From: Acholeplasmataceae bacterium UBA6235
GTDB lineage: Bacteria > Bacillota_I > Bacilli_A > Acholeplasmatales > UBA5453
NCBI GenBank assembly: GCA_002441525.1
Contig: DJWH01000113.1
Location: forward strand, 1 to 21,789
Direction: 5' to 3'
Length of the DNA: 21,789 nucleotides
Shown: piece by piece, positions 6,474 through 14,436 of the stretch
How positions within the stretch are numbered: position 1 is the stretch's first letter
How the letters are laid out: every line of letters starts with the position of its first letter
The notes under the pieces: model-generated
Told to the model about the DNA's origin: nothing
The model's input: the letters and a program-made list of their open reading frames with translations, nothing else
Databases searched by the model: none
Program-made: the position numbers and the translations under genes

Positions 6474-8285
6474 ATGGAAATTAGAAACGTCGCAATCATC
6501 GCTCACGTCGACCACGGTAAGACAACGCTCGTCGATGAATTGTTAAAACAATCTGAGCGTAGAAATACACACGAACTCATCCAAGAGCGTGCTATGGACT
6601 CCAATGACATCGAAAGAGAACGCGGGATTACCATTCTTGCAAAAAATACCGCGATTGAATATAAGGGTTACCGAATCAACATTTTAGATACCCCAGGTCA
6701 TGCTGACTTTGGTGGTGAAGTAGAACGTATCATGAACATGGTCGATGCCGTTGTACTGGTTGTCGATGCATATGAAGGCGCGATGCCTCAAACCAGATTC
6801 GTATTAAAAAAAGCGTTAGAAGCGAAACTCAAACCCATTGTGGTTATCAATAAAATTGACCGTGCTTTCGCAAGACCACTCGAAGCAGTCAACGAAGTAC
6901 TGGATTTATTCATTGAGCTCAATGCCGATGAATCCCAATTAGACTTCCCAATCGTATATGCATCAGGCATTAAAGGCTTGGCTTCTTTTGACCACGAGTT
7001 CAAAGATGCGAAAAACATGGTTCCTTTGCTAGATACGATCATTAAATATGTACCAGCACCTTCACAAGAAAAAGACTTGCCATTACAATTTCAACCAGCA
7101 CTGTTAGACTATAACGATTATGTTGGTAGAATTGGGATTGGTAAAATTTATCAAGGCACCATCAAAGTCAATCAAAATGTCAGCTGCATGCGTTTAGATG
7201 GCACCATCAAACCATTCAGAGTTCAAAAATTATTCTCATTCTTAGGATTAAACCGTATTGAAGTAGAAGAGGCTTATGCTGGTGACATCGTCGCGATTGC
7301 AGGGCTCATTGATATCAACGTTGGTGAAACGGTTTGTGAACAAGGCAAAGAAGTGGCTTTACCGATTTTACACATCGATGAACCAACTGTCCAAATGACA
7401 TTTGGTACCAATACATCTCCGTTTGCGGGTAAAGAAGGTAAATTCGTTACTGCTTCGAAGATTGAAGAAAGACTTTATAAAGAAACCCAAAAAGACGTTT
7501 CATTACGTGTTGAACGTTTAAGTACTAAAGAAGAATGGATTGTCTCTGGTAGAGGCGAACTCCATTTAGGTATTTTGATTGAAAACATGCGTCGTGAAGG
7601 CTTTGAATTCCAAGTGTCTAGACCACAAGTCATCATTCAAGAAATCGAAGGCGTCAAACATGAACCTTATGAATTCGTACAAGTAGACTGTCCAAACGAT
7701 GTGGTTGGTACGGTCATTGAAATGTTGGGTGCTCGTAAGGGTGTCATGGGTAACATGATTTCTCACCAAAATCAAACCCGTTTGACTTATACGATGCCAA
7801 GCCGGGGATTAATTGGCTTTATGACTGATTTTATGACCGCAACTAAAGGCTACGGGATACTAAACCATTCCTACCTCGAATACCGTCCTGTGGAACATAT
7901 CGATGTCGGTAATCGCTCTACTGGTGCGTTGGTGTCCTTATTAGAAGGTATGACCACCGCTTACGCCATTGGTCGTCTTGAAGATCGCGGTACGATGTTC
8001 ATCGAACCTCGCGCATCCGTTTATGAAGGGATGATTGTTGGGGTTGCGAACAAAGAATTCGATTTGGCTGTCAACGTCACTCAAGAAAAACAATTAACGA
8101 ACATGAGAAGCTCCTCCAAAGACACCACCGTTGTCTTAAAAAGACCACGAGAAATGTCATTAGAAGCTTGTTTGGAATTCATCAATGATGACGAGTTGGT
8201 TGAAATCACACCTAAGAATATTCGTTTGAGAAAACGTATTTTAAGAACCAACGAACGTAAAAAGTTTGATAACTATAAATATTAA
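6474..8285 (+). CDS. typA: Ribosome-associated GTPase TypA/BipA
   Basis: This 603-residue translational GTPase of the EF-G/LepA superfamily binds the ribosome and is linked to 50S assembly and stress or cold growth. GTP-binding motifs are all present: AHVDHGKTTL (10-19), the RERGITI switch I, DTPGH at 72-76, and NKID at 126-129. Domain II, two EF-G-like domains (III and V) and the BipA-specific C-terminal domain follow; TPKNIRLRKR near residue 590 and the GRGELHLGILIENMRREG block are diagnostic of TypA. The length is that of the family (about 610). The ribosome binding site is the fairly weak AAGAAGTG. It is a single-gene unit with its own promoter and terminator. Confidence 0.98.
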   Translation: MEIRNVAIIAHVDHGKTTLVDELLKQSERRNTHELIQERAMDSNDIERERGITILAKNTAIEYKGYRINILDTPGHADFGGEVERIMNMVDAVVLVVDAYEGAMPQTRFVLKKALEAKLKPIVVINKIDRAFARPLEAVNEVLDLFIELNADESQLDFPIVYASGIKGLASFDHEFKDAKNMVPLLDTIIKYVPAPSQEKDLPLQFQPALLDYNDYVGRIGIGKIYQGTIKVNQNVSCMRLDGTIKPFRVQKLFSFLGLNRIEVEEAYAGDIVAIAGLIDINVGETVCEQGKEVALPILHIDEPTVQMTFGTNTSPFAGKEGKFVTASKIEERLYKETQKDVSLRVERLSTKEEWIVSGRGELHLGILIENMRREGFEFQVSRPQVIIQEIEGVKHEPYEFVQVDCPNDVVGTVIEMLGARKGVMGNMISHQNQTRLTYTMPSRGLIGFMTDFMTATKGYGILNHSYLEYRPVEHIDVGNRSTGALVSLLEGMTTAYAIGRLEDRGTMFIEPRASVYEGMIVGVANKEFDLAVNVTQEKQLTNMRSSSKDTTVVLKRPREMSLEACLEFINDDELVEITPKNIRLRKRILRTNERKKFDNYKY

Positions 8286-8289
8286 TGCG

Positions 8290-8323
8290 ATATCAAGGCC
8301 TTTTTGGTCTTGATATTTTTTTT
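8290..8323 (+). terminator. Rho-independent terminator of typA
   Basis: ATATCAAGGCC-TTTTT-GGTCTTGATAT, an eleven-base stem with one G-T pair, followed by a run of T. It starts four bases after the TAA stop. Confidence 0.9.
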
Positions 8324-8336
8324 GAATTAAGACTTT

Positions 8337-8354
8337 TGTATCTTTAAAGATACA
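8337..8354. promoter_or_regulatory. 18-bp perfect palindrome over the rpiB -35 region (candidate operator)
   Basis: TGTATCTTTAAAGATACA is a perfect inverted repeat of nine plus nine bases. A -35 box would be at about 8344-8349, in its centre, which is where a repressor would block polymerase. With no loop and no T-run it is not a terminator. I do not recognise the site as that of a known regulator. Confidence 0.5.
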
Positions 8355-8363
8355 GGAAAAAAA

Positions 8364-8372
8364 TGTTATACT
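8364..8372 (+). promoter_or_regulatory. Extended -10 promoter of the rpiB-upp operon
   Basis: TGTTATACT, 27 bases before ATG 8400. Confidence 0.6.
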
Positions 8373-8399
8373 AATCATAATGAATAGGAGAATGTGACT

Positions 8400-8843
8400 A
8401 TGATTGCAATCGGCAGTGACCACGCTGGGTATGAACTAAAACAACAACTCATTGCGTATTTTAAAGAAAAGGGAATCCCTTATCAAGATTTTGGGACCGA
8501 CGGATTGGCTTCAGTAGATTATCCTGATTATGGGATTAAAGTAGGCGAAGCAGTAGTCTCAGGCAATTACGCATTCGGTATTGTCATTTGCGGGACAGGT
8601 ATTGGCATTTCGATATCCGCTAATAAAGTAAAAGGGGTTAGAGCAGCCCTCATCTATGATGAAAACACCGCTCGTTTAGCAAAACAACACAACAATGCCA
8701 ATGTGATTGCACTTGGCGGTAGAACCCACCCATTTGAACTAGCAGTGAAATTGGTAGAAACCTTTAGAAATGAAACCTATGAACCTAGACACCAAAAACG
8801 TTTAGATAAATTATCCATATATGAAAAGGAGCACTGCAAATGA
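8400..8843 (+). CDS. rpiB: Ribose-5-phosphate isomerase B
   Basis: This 147-residue RpiB/LacAB-family enzyme interconverts ribose 5-phosphate and ribulose 5-phosphate in the non-oxidative pentose phosphate pathway. GSDHAG at 5-10 holds the D-H pair for phosphate and ring opening, C64 in [15 protein letters not shown] is the catalytic base, and the GTGIG loop binds substrate. The length is standard. A GTG six bases earlier would be only three bases from AGGAG, so ATG 8400 is the better start (nine-base spacing). The stop overlaps the upp start by four bases. In the cell this supplies ribose 5-phosphate, the precursor of the PRPP used by Upp, so the pair is metabolically coherent. Confidence 0.96.
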   Translation: MIAIGSDHAGYELKQQLIAYFKEKGIPYQDFGTDGLASVDYPDYGIKVGEAVVSGNYAFGIVICGTGIGISISANKVKGVRAALIYDENTARLAKQHNNANVIALGGRTHPFELAVKLVETFRNETYEPRHQKRLDKLSIYEKEHCK

Positions 8844-9466
8844 GCAAAGTCGTTGTTTTAAAACACCCACTGATTGACCATAAAATGGCCAAAATCAGGG
8901 ATAAGGCTACAGAGACCAAACAATTTAGAGAAACCGTATCCGAAATTGGTATGCTGGTTACTTATGAAATTACCCGTGATTTTGAAACCGTGCCTAAAAT
9001 GGTTGAAACCCCTATCACCACTACCACAGCATATGTACTTAAAAAACCAGTGGTTATTGTCCCTATTTTAAGGGCTGGTTTAGGGATGGTCGAAGGGATT
9101 CACAACATCATTCCTAGTGCACGTATTGGACACGTCGGTGTTTATCGTGACGAAGAAACCTTAGAACCACATGAATATTTCGCGAAGTTTCCACTCGATA
9201 TCGCAGATTCTGCCGTATTGGTGGTTGACCCTATGTTGGCCACCGGTGGTAGTGCCTCAGCAGCCATCACCATGGTTAAAAGACGTGGTGCAACCGATAT
9301 TCGATTTGTCGGATTGGTCGGTTGTCCAGAAGGGGTTAAACGACTTCAAAAAGACCATCCTGATGTCGACATTTATCTCGCAGCGATGGATGAACATCTC
9401 AATGAAAAAGGTTATATTGTCCCTGGATTAGGTGACTGTGGCGACCGTTTATTTGGTACTAAATAA
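8840..9466 (+). CDS. upp: Uracil phosphoribosyltransferase
   Basis: This 208-residue enzyme of pyrimidine salvage makes UMP from uracil and PRPP. The PRPP-binding loop is [11 protein letters not shown], with D130 inside VVDPM. The C-terminal uracil-binding segment [17 protein letters not shown] is typical of the family, as is the ILRAGLGM block near residue 77. Full family length. AAAGGAG lies about nine bases before the ATG, which overlaps the rpiB stop. A small DUF1146 gene begins within its stop codon (TAATG). No glyA or atp genes lie between upp and its neighbours, unlike in Bacillus. Confidence 0.98.
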   Translation: MSKVVVLKHPLIDHKMAKIRDKATETKQFRETVSEIGMLVTYEITRDFETVPKMVETPITTTTAYVLKKPVVIVPILRAGLGMVEGIHNIIPSARIGHVGVYRDEETLEPHEYFAKFPLDIADSAVLVVDPMLATGGSASAAITMVKRRGATDIRFVGLVGCPEGVKRLQKDHPDVDIYLAAMDEHLNEKGYIVPGLGDCGDRLFGTK

Positions 9467-9663
9467 TGCTATCCAACGCGGTTTATTTTATCACCTTCAT
9501 CGTATCCTCTGTTTGGATCATTGAAGTGTTAAAAAAAAGCCAATTTGAAAAGGCATTTAAGCCGAATTCAATTTGGCATATCCGATCTTTTTATATCATT
9601 CTCGCGTTGATTGGTGCACACTTACTTGCATCCATGGTCGAACGCGTATTTAATCTATTTTAG
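9466..9663 (+). CDS. Small membrane protein of the DUF1146/YwzB type
   Basis: This 65-residue protein has two predicted membrane helices (about 5-22 and 43-63) joined by a basic loop containing KKSQFEKAFKPN. The size, two-helix layout and polar centre fit DUF1146 (YwzB of Bacillus subtilis), whose function is unknown. The place also fits: in B. subtilis ywzB lies on the far side of the atp operon from upp, and here it follows upp directly by a TAATG overlap, so it is probably translationally coupled. Its last 14 bases overlap the end of the convergent yigZ gene, and I see no terminator here. Family assignment is from general similarity only. Confidence 0.7.
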   Translation: MLSNAVYFITFIVSSVWIIEVLKKSQFEKAFKPNSIWHIRSFYIILALIGAHLLASMVERVFNLF

Positions 9664-10255
9664 GTACTTGTACATCAACTACCCCAAGGTCAATGACTTT
9701 GGTTTGGTGGTAGGTAGACCTTAATGTATCTACGGTGAGTTCATTGAGGATTAAATCGAGCTCGATGTCCTCACCAAACGTTTTATCAACAATGGTGACA
9801 GTATCTTTGGTTTGGTATACAAATGTGTCAAATAATCCATACGGTAAATGCATCTTAACTATGGGTTTCTTGACCAAACTGTATTGGTTGGTTAATTTAA
9901 CGGCTTCTGCAGCAGCGTTCGTGTAAGCACGAATTAAGCCACCAGCACCCAATTTAATACCACCAAAATAGCGCGTAACTACACACAATACATCGGTTAA
10001 TTGATGGTGTTTCAGTACTTCTAGGATAGGGACACCTGCGGTTTTTGCAGGCTCTTTATCATCACTGGATTTAACTTCTTTACCATCACGAATGATGTAT
10101 GCATAACAATTATGGTTGGCTTCACGATGGATTAAGCGCACGCGCTCTAGCGTGGCTTGAGCTTCTTCAACAGAATGCACAATATATAGCTGACCGATGA
10201 ATCTAGACTTATCGATCACCAATTCTGTTTTAACTTCAGATTGAATATAATACAT
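9650..10255 (-). CDS. yigZ: YigZ/YvyE (IMPACT) family protein
   Basis: This 201-residue protein has the UPF0029/IMPACT N-terminal domain (about 1-120) with the signature VVTRYFGGIKLGAGGLIRAY (92-111) and SSDDKEPAKTAG (63-74). A DUF1949-type C-terminal domain (about 135-195) with a ferredoxin-like fold as in EF-G follows. Bacterial members are soluble, and a role in translation has been suggested from the EF-G-like domain and from eukaryotic IMPACT; the biochemical function is unsettled. GAGGTGAG lies three to four bases before the ATG. The gene is divergent from the second acyltransferase with only 31 bases between start codons, and convergent with the DUF1146 gene with a 14-base overlap. Confidence 0.92.
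   Translation of the reverse strand: MYYIQSEVKTELVIDKSRFIGQLYIVHSVEEAQATLERVRLIHREANHNCYAYIIRDGKEVKSSDDKEPAKTAGVPILEVLKHHQLTDVLCVVTRYFGGIKLGAGGLIRAYTNAAAEAVKLTNQYSLVKKPIVKMHLPYGLFDTFVYQTKDTVTIVDKTFGEDIELDLILNELTVDTLRSTYHQTKVIDLGVVDVQVPKID
10246..10251 (+). promoter_or_regulatory. -10 box of the second acyltransferase gene, inside the yigZ start
   Basis: TATAAT on the plus strand lies in codons 2-4 of the divergent yigZ gene, 35 bases before ATG 10287. A weak TTCTGT stands 17 bases upstream. Confidence 0.45.
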
Positions 10256-10286
10256 TGACTCACCTCATATCTAGGTAGGTAATCCC

Positions 10287-11477
10287 ATGAAAAAGAGATT
10301 TCGACATGTTTTATTATACACGCTTTTAAGACCAGTGTTTAGAATTATTGTTTGGTTTAGGTATCGATTTATCGGCAGAAAATACAAAGGGTCAGCAAAG
10401 GGACCTTATTTAATCTTGGGTAACCATACGGTTAACTGGGACCCAATATTGTTGGCTATGAGTTTTAGAGAACCCATCTACTTTGTCGCATCCGACATGT
10501 TATTTTCGATTCCGGTGATATCCAAGGTTCTATCGTATTTGGTCCAACCCATTCCTAAGGCTAAATATAAAGCCGATACTGAAACCGTAAAAAACATGAT
10601 TAAAGTGGCTCGTTCAGGAGGGTCTATCGGGATATTCCCTGAAGGCAATCGAACCTTTTCTGGTCGAATCATGTACATGCCTTATTCGATATCAAAATTG
10701 ATCAAACTATTAAAACTACCGGTATTGTTTTATCGTTTAGAAGGTGGGTACCTCACCAGTCCAAGATGGGCAGTTCACAACCGACGTGGGAAAATGCGTG
10801 GTTATGTTAAAACCACATGGACCTATGACGAATATAAGGATTTAACCAACGATGAAATCTATCAATTCGTGGTTGAACAATTGTCCGTAAATGACTTGGA
10901 TATGCAAGCGGCTAACCCGCGAAGATTCCGCGGTAAACACTACGCAGAATACATTGAAAGGGCGTTTTTCGTATCCCCAGTTACAGACAAGATTGGAACC
11001 ATTTATTCCGATAAAGACGATATTTTCGAAAAAGGTTCGGACTTACATTACCGAATGAATCACTATGGGTTGATTGAGAATATTGGACCGACAAAGCATT
11101 ATCCAAATACCATTTTATGGTATGACCATCAGGTCAAAGTCGTCGAAACTTTAATTGATCAGCGGGTTGAGACACCGCTCTTCGAAGAAGATGCGAAAGC
11201 CTATGAATTATTGAAAAGAAAACAAATCCTCTTGTCTGATACACACATGGTATTGTATACCGACCGTTTCACGTTCACCATCAACGGTGAAGTTCAGACT
11301 TGGTTATATCAAGATATAATGCCGGCAGTACAATACTCACACACACTCATCGTTTACCACAAAGAACTGGTTAAAACCTATTTCTTTGTCGGTGATGAAC
11401 GATTCAACGCATTAAAATACGTGATGTTTGCGAAAACATATCAAAGGAGGGTTCTAAATTATGATTCAGAACTATGA
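10287..11477 (+). CDS. PlsC-type acyltransferase, paralogue with a degenerate zinc ribbon
   Basis: This 396-residue protein opens with a basic, partly hydrophobic N-terminus. The acyltransferase domain has HX4D at H47-TVNW-D52 and a canonical FPEGNR (117-122), so acyl transfer to lysophosphatidic acid or a related lipid is likely. LKLPVLFYRLEGGYLTSPRW matches the equivalent block of the gene at 4355. Residues 229-263 align without gaps to the zinc ribbon of that paralogue, but the four cysteine positions are S230, T233, E248 and S251, so no zinc can be bound there. The C-terminal region (about 265-390) resembles the paralogue's. The start has AGGTAGGT upstream. The end overlaps the symporter start by 17 bases, so the two are co-transcribed. 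Confidence 0.88.
   Translation: MKKRFRHVLLYTLLRPVFRIIVWFRYRFIGRKYKGSAKGPYLILGNHTVNWDPILLAMSFREPIYFVASDMLFSIPVISKVLSYLVQPIPKAKYKADTETVKNMIKVARSGGSIGIFPEGNRTFSGRIMYMPYSISKLIKLLKLPVLFYRLEGGYLTSPRWAVHNRRGKMRGYVKTTWTYDEYKDLTNDEIYQFVVEQLSVNDLDMQAANPRRFRGKHYAEYIERAFFVSPVTDKIGTIYSDKDDIFEKGSDLHYRMNHYGLIENIGPTKHYPNTILWYDHQVKVVETLIDQRVETPLFEEDAKAYELLKRKQILLSDTHMVLYTDRFTFTINGEVQTWLYQDIMPAVQYSHTLIVYHKELVKTYFFVGDERFNALKYVMFAKTYQRRVLNYDSEL
10313..10318 (-). promoter_or_regulatory. Candidate -10 box of yigZ, inside the acyltransferase start
   Basis: TATAAT on the minus strand lies within codons 9-11 of the divergent acyltransferase gene, 57 bases before the yigZ start. No strong -35 box. Confidence 0.35.
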
Positions 11478-12897
11478 GTCTTTCGCTACTTGGGGGGCCA
11501 TCATTTATTTCCTCATTCTCTCGGTGTTATTGCTGATTGGCAATGTCATCAGACGTAAAATACCGCTATTCAAAAAATCATTATTACCAACCGCAGTTAT
11601 TGCAGGTTTATTGGGTTTAGTTTTAAAAGAAGTCGTCTTTAGACCACTGTCAAACGGTGGAACTTTACCGGTCGATTTTGTCGATAAATTCAATCAATTC
11701 TTAAACTTAGTAACATACCATACTTTGGCCCTCGGCTTCATCGCGATGGGTTTAAAGGTCAATGAAAAATTAGAGATTAAAACCAACCGTTCCCATGCGT
11801 ATTATAATGGGATGGTCATCGTCTCCACTTACCTATTACAAGGGGTGATTGGGATTGGTATGACTTTGTTGTTCGCCTATACATTCATGCCAGCATTTAA
11901 GTCCGGACCAGGGCTTGCTACCGGTATTCTATTACCATTTGGGTTTGGACAAGGCCCAGGACAAGCAAATAACTTTGGTATCATCTATGAAGCCTTTGAT
12001 CCAAACGGCTTTGTGGGTGGACAATCTTACGGCTTAGCCATGGCATCGATGGGCTTTATTTGGGCTGCGATTGGTGGGGTATTCTATCTGAACCGTGTTC
12101 AAAAGAAACGTGTCACTGGTGAAGAACGTGCACCACAAATGACATCGATTCAAGAAATCAGTGCACCCGATGAAATTCCGGTGGCAGAATCGATTGATAA
12201 ATTAACCGTCCAAATCGCTTTAATTGTGACAGTATACGGATTAACCTTATTAACGATGTTTGGATTATCAAGATTGGTTGCGCTCAATGAGACCACCTAT
12301 CGCATGTTAAACTCCTTAATTTGGGGCTTTAACTTCATCTTTGGTATGGTTATCGCTTTATTAGCTAAAAAGTTTTTTGTCTACTTGAGAAAAGTAGGTT
12401 GGATGACCAGACAATATCCGAACAACTTTATGTTGAACCGTATCGCAGGTGTTGTATTTGACCTCATGGTAGTCGCATCCATCACCGCGATCAATATGGA
12501 AGATTTATCTCAAAATAATATTTGGATTGCGTTCCTATTAATTTCAAGTGTGGGTGGTGCGATCACGATGTTCTACTTACACCATTTGACCAAACGGGTT
12601 TACAAACAATACCCACTAGAAGGGTTCTCAGCGATGTATGGTACATTGACGGGTACAGCTTCAACAGGGATTGCTTTACTAAGAGAAGTTGACCCTTATT
12701 ATAAAACCCCAGCAGCAACCGATTTGGTTACAGGTACCACCACAGCCATCTTATTTGGCTTACCAATATTGTTACTTGCGTCCTATGCCCCACAGGGTAT
12801 TACACAAGCCATCATCTCATTGGTGATCTTAACAATCCTGTTCGCAGGTTTCGCTGGATTCCTATTTAAAAAGCACTCATTAAAGAAGAAGGCATAG
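11461..12897 (+). CDS. GltS-like sodium/solute (glutamate-type) symporter, ESS family
   Basis: This 478-residue membrane protein has about ten to twelve hydrophobic segments in two halves, joined by a hydrophilic loop at about 215-245. Two glycine-rich segments, GFGQGPGQANNFG (161-173) and GTLTGTASTGIALLREVDP (394-412), sit at equivalent places in the halves and resemble the re-entrant loops of sodium:glutamate symporters (GltS, TC 2.A.27). It is longer than E. coli GltS (401) but close to other Firmicutes members. Glutamate as substrate is an inference from the family. The start is well set by AAGGAGGG; its first 17 bases overlap the end of the acyltransferase gene. The C-terminus is basic (KKHSLKKKA). 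Confidence 0.82.
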   Translation: MIQNYESFATWGAIIYFLILSVLLLIGNVIRRKIPLFKKSLLPTAVIAGLLGLVLKEVVFRPLSNGGTLPVDFVDKFNQFLNLVTYHTLALGFIAMGLKVNEKLEIKTNRSHAYYNGMVIVSTYLLQGVIGIGMTLLFAYTFMPAFKSGPGLATGILLPFGFGQGPGQANNFGIIYEAFDPNGFVGGQSYGLAMASMGFIWAAIGGVFYLNRVQKKRVTGEERAPQMTSIQEISAPDEIPVAESIDKLTVQIALIVTVYGLTLLTMFGLSRLVALNETTYRMLNSLIWGFNFIFGMVIALLAKKFFVYLRKVGWMTRQYPNNFMLNRIAGVVFDLMVVASITAINMEDLSQNNIWIAFLLISSVGGAITMFYLHHLTKRVYKQYPLEGFSAMYGTLTGTASTGIALLREVDPYYKTPAATDLVTGTTTAILFGLPILLLASYAPQGITQAIISLVILTILFAGFAGFLFKKHSLKKKA

Positions 12898-12912
12898 TTT
12901 TGCCTTCTTTTT
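12884..12912 (+). terminator. Rho-independent terminator of the acyltransferase-symporter operon
   Basis: AAGAAGGCA (12886-12894) pairs with TGCCTTCTT (12901-12909), followed by Ts. The TAG stop of the symporter (12895-12897) forms half of the loop. Confidence 0.88.
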
Positions 12913-12944
12913 GCACATAAATAAATCATAATTGTTGGATTTTT

Positions 12945-12973
12945 TTGACTTAGTACGATAAAAATGCTATAAT
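12945..12973 (+). promoter_or_regulatory. Strong sigma-A-type promoter of the CNNM/CBS transporter gene
   Basis: TTGACT (12945-12950), 17-base spacer ending in TGC, TATAAT (12968-12973). This is the only promoter in the window with good -35, -10 and extended -10 elements together. Confidence 0.85.
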
Positions 12974-13002
12974 CTCTATCAAGATTGGAGATTTAACACA
13001 CT

Positions 13003-14379
13003 ATGGAACTACCGCTGATAATTTTATTATTGGTTGTATTATTGATGCTGAGCTCAATGCTCTCCCTTTTTGAGATTGCCATTGAATCGGTAAATAAAAC
13101 TAAATTAAAATCACTCGCTGATGACGGCTCTTCAAAAGCAAAACGTGTCATCAAACTCTCAGACGACGACGAATCTTTATCGATTTTACACATCGGTTAT
13201 CAAGTATTCGCTATTTTTGGTACGATTATTTTGGGTTTTTATTGGATTGATAATTTGATTTCAGGGTTATCCAATTGGATGAATTTAGAAGGACGATTCC
13301 CTGAAAATATTCAATTTCTTGCTACCCCAACCTATCATCTGCTCGCTATTGTATTGTTGACCTTTGTTTGGATTGTAGTCGTACTCATTTTTGGATACAT
13401 CGTACCAAGAAAAGTTGGTATCAAATATAACGAACATTTAAGCATCCGTTTTATTGGCTTTATTGAGTTCAATGTCGCTTTGTTTAGACCCCTATTCGGG
13501 TTAGTGGTGTTGTTTTCTAAGGGTATCTTGAAACTGTTCAAAATTCACTATCATGAAGATCTTGATAAAGTATCCGAAGAAGAAATCATATCGTTGATTG
13601 AATCGGGTACCGAACATGGCACCATCAATGAAGACGAACAAGAAATGATCTCTTCCGTACTTGAATTTAATGACATCACAGCCGTTGAAATCATGACACC
13701 AAGAACCGAAGTTTATATGATAGATATCAATGAATTCAATGAACACACCATCGATGAAATGATTCAGGAAAACTACTCTCGTATCCCTGTTTATGATGAC
13801 TCACCGGACGACATCATCGGTGTGATATACATCAAAGACGTATTTAGAGAAGCACGTCGTGTCGGTTTTGAAAACGTCGATTTGAAAAAAATCCTCAATA
13901 AACCCTATTTTGTCCCGGCTAGAAAGAAAATTGATGCCTTGTTTAAGGAGCTTCAAGCGGCTAAATCTTATATGGGTATTCTTGTCGATGAATACGGCGG
14001 ATTCCAAGGGATTGTTACCATTGAAGACCTCATCGAAGAAGTTATGGGGGACATTTATGATGAATATGATGAAGATATATCCGACATCAAAGAAATCGAA
14101 CCTAATCGCTATTTAGTGAACGGCCTACTATCGGTTGAAGAAGTGAATGAAGCCCTAAATACGCAAATTCCTGAGGATGATTCGTATGAAACCATTGCTG
14201 GATTTATCCTTTCACACATTGGGTATATCCCAGATGTGAAGGACGATATTACCGTTGAAATCGACCATGTGACTCTAAAAGTCGACAAGATGGATGATAA
14301 ACGAATCGATCAAGTGATCATCACGATCATACCGAAAACTGAAGATAATGAAGAAAACATCGAAGAACAGTCTAATTAA
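13003..14379 (+). CDS. CNNM/DUF21-CBS-CorC membrane protein (MpfA/hemolysin C-like magnesium efflux family)
   Basis: This 458-residue protein has the full layout of the family. An N-terminal DUF21/CNNM membrane domain (about 1-190) has four hydrophobic segments, including LLMLSSMLSLFEIAIESV at the start. A CBS pair follows (about 205-340), with MTPRTEVYMI opening the first CBS and EYGGFQGIVTIEDLIEEVMGD closing the second. A CorC/HlyC domain (about 350-440) and an acidic tail complete it. Members such as B. subtilis MpfA (YhdP) export magnesium; older annotations say hemolysin, which is misleading. The CBS pair normally senses nucleotide or magnesium. The ribosome binding site TTGGAG is weak and 12 bases from the ATG, against an otherwise strong promoter. 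It is a single-gene unit. Confidence 0.93.
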   Translation: MELPLIILLLVVLLMLSSMLSLFEIAIESVNKTKLKSLADDGSSKAKRVIKLSDDDESLSILHIGYQVFAIFGTIILGFYWIDNLISGLSNWMNLEGRFPENIQFLATPTYHLLAIVLLTFVWIVVVLIFGYIVPRKVGIKYNEHLSIRFIGFIEFNVALFRPLFGLVVLFSKGILKLFKIHYHEDLDKVSEEEIISLIESGTEHGTINEDEQEMISSVLEFNDITAVEIMTPRTEVYMIDINEFNEHTIDEMIQENYSRIPVYDDSPDDIIGVIYIKDVFREARRVGFENVDLKKILNKPYFVPARKKIDALFKELQAAKSYMGILVDEYGGFQGIVTIEDLIEEVMGDIYDEYDEDISDIKEIEPNRYLVNGLLSVEEVNEALNTQIPEDDSYETIAGFILSHIGYIPDVKDDITVEIDHVTLKVDKMDDKRIDQVIITIIPKTEDNEENIEEQSN

Positions 14380-14391
14380 GACTGTTTTTTT
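14366..14391 (+). terminator. Rho-independent terminator of the CNNM/CBS transporter gene
   Basis: AACAGTCT-AATTA-AGACTGTT followed by seven Ts in a row counting the stem end. The TAA stop (14377-14379) overlaps loop and stem. Confidence 0.9.
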
Positions 14392-14411
14392 CTCGTTTAT
14401 CAGGGTTATTA

Positions 14412-14420
14412 TGATATAAT
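14412..14420 (+). promoter_or_regulatory. Extended -10 promoter of the cca-pulA-yhaM operon
   Basis: TGATATAAT, 16 bases before ATG 14437, so the leader is very short. No -35 box. Confidence 0.6.
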
Positions 14421-14436
14421 AAAACAGGTGATAATA

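Noticed and set aside
8394..8399. GTG start for rpiB six bases upstream
   Set aside because: Only three bases from AGGAG; ATG 8400 has a nine-base spacing and begins the conserved [10 protein letters not shown].
9683..9701. Hairpin CCAAGGTC-AAT-GACTTTGG after the DUF1146 gene
   Set aside because: It has a GU pair and no T-run follows, and it lies in yigZ coding sequence, so it is not counted as a terminator.
14428..14436. GTG start for cca nine bases upstream
   Set aside because: The GTG is part of the AGGTGAT ribosome binding site of ATG 14437.
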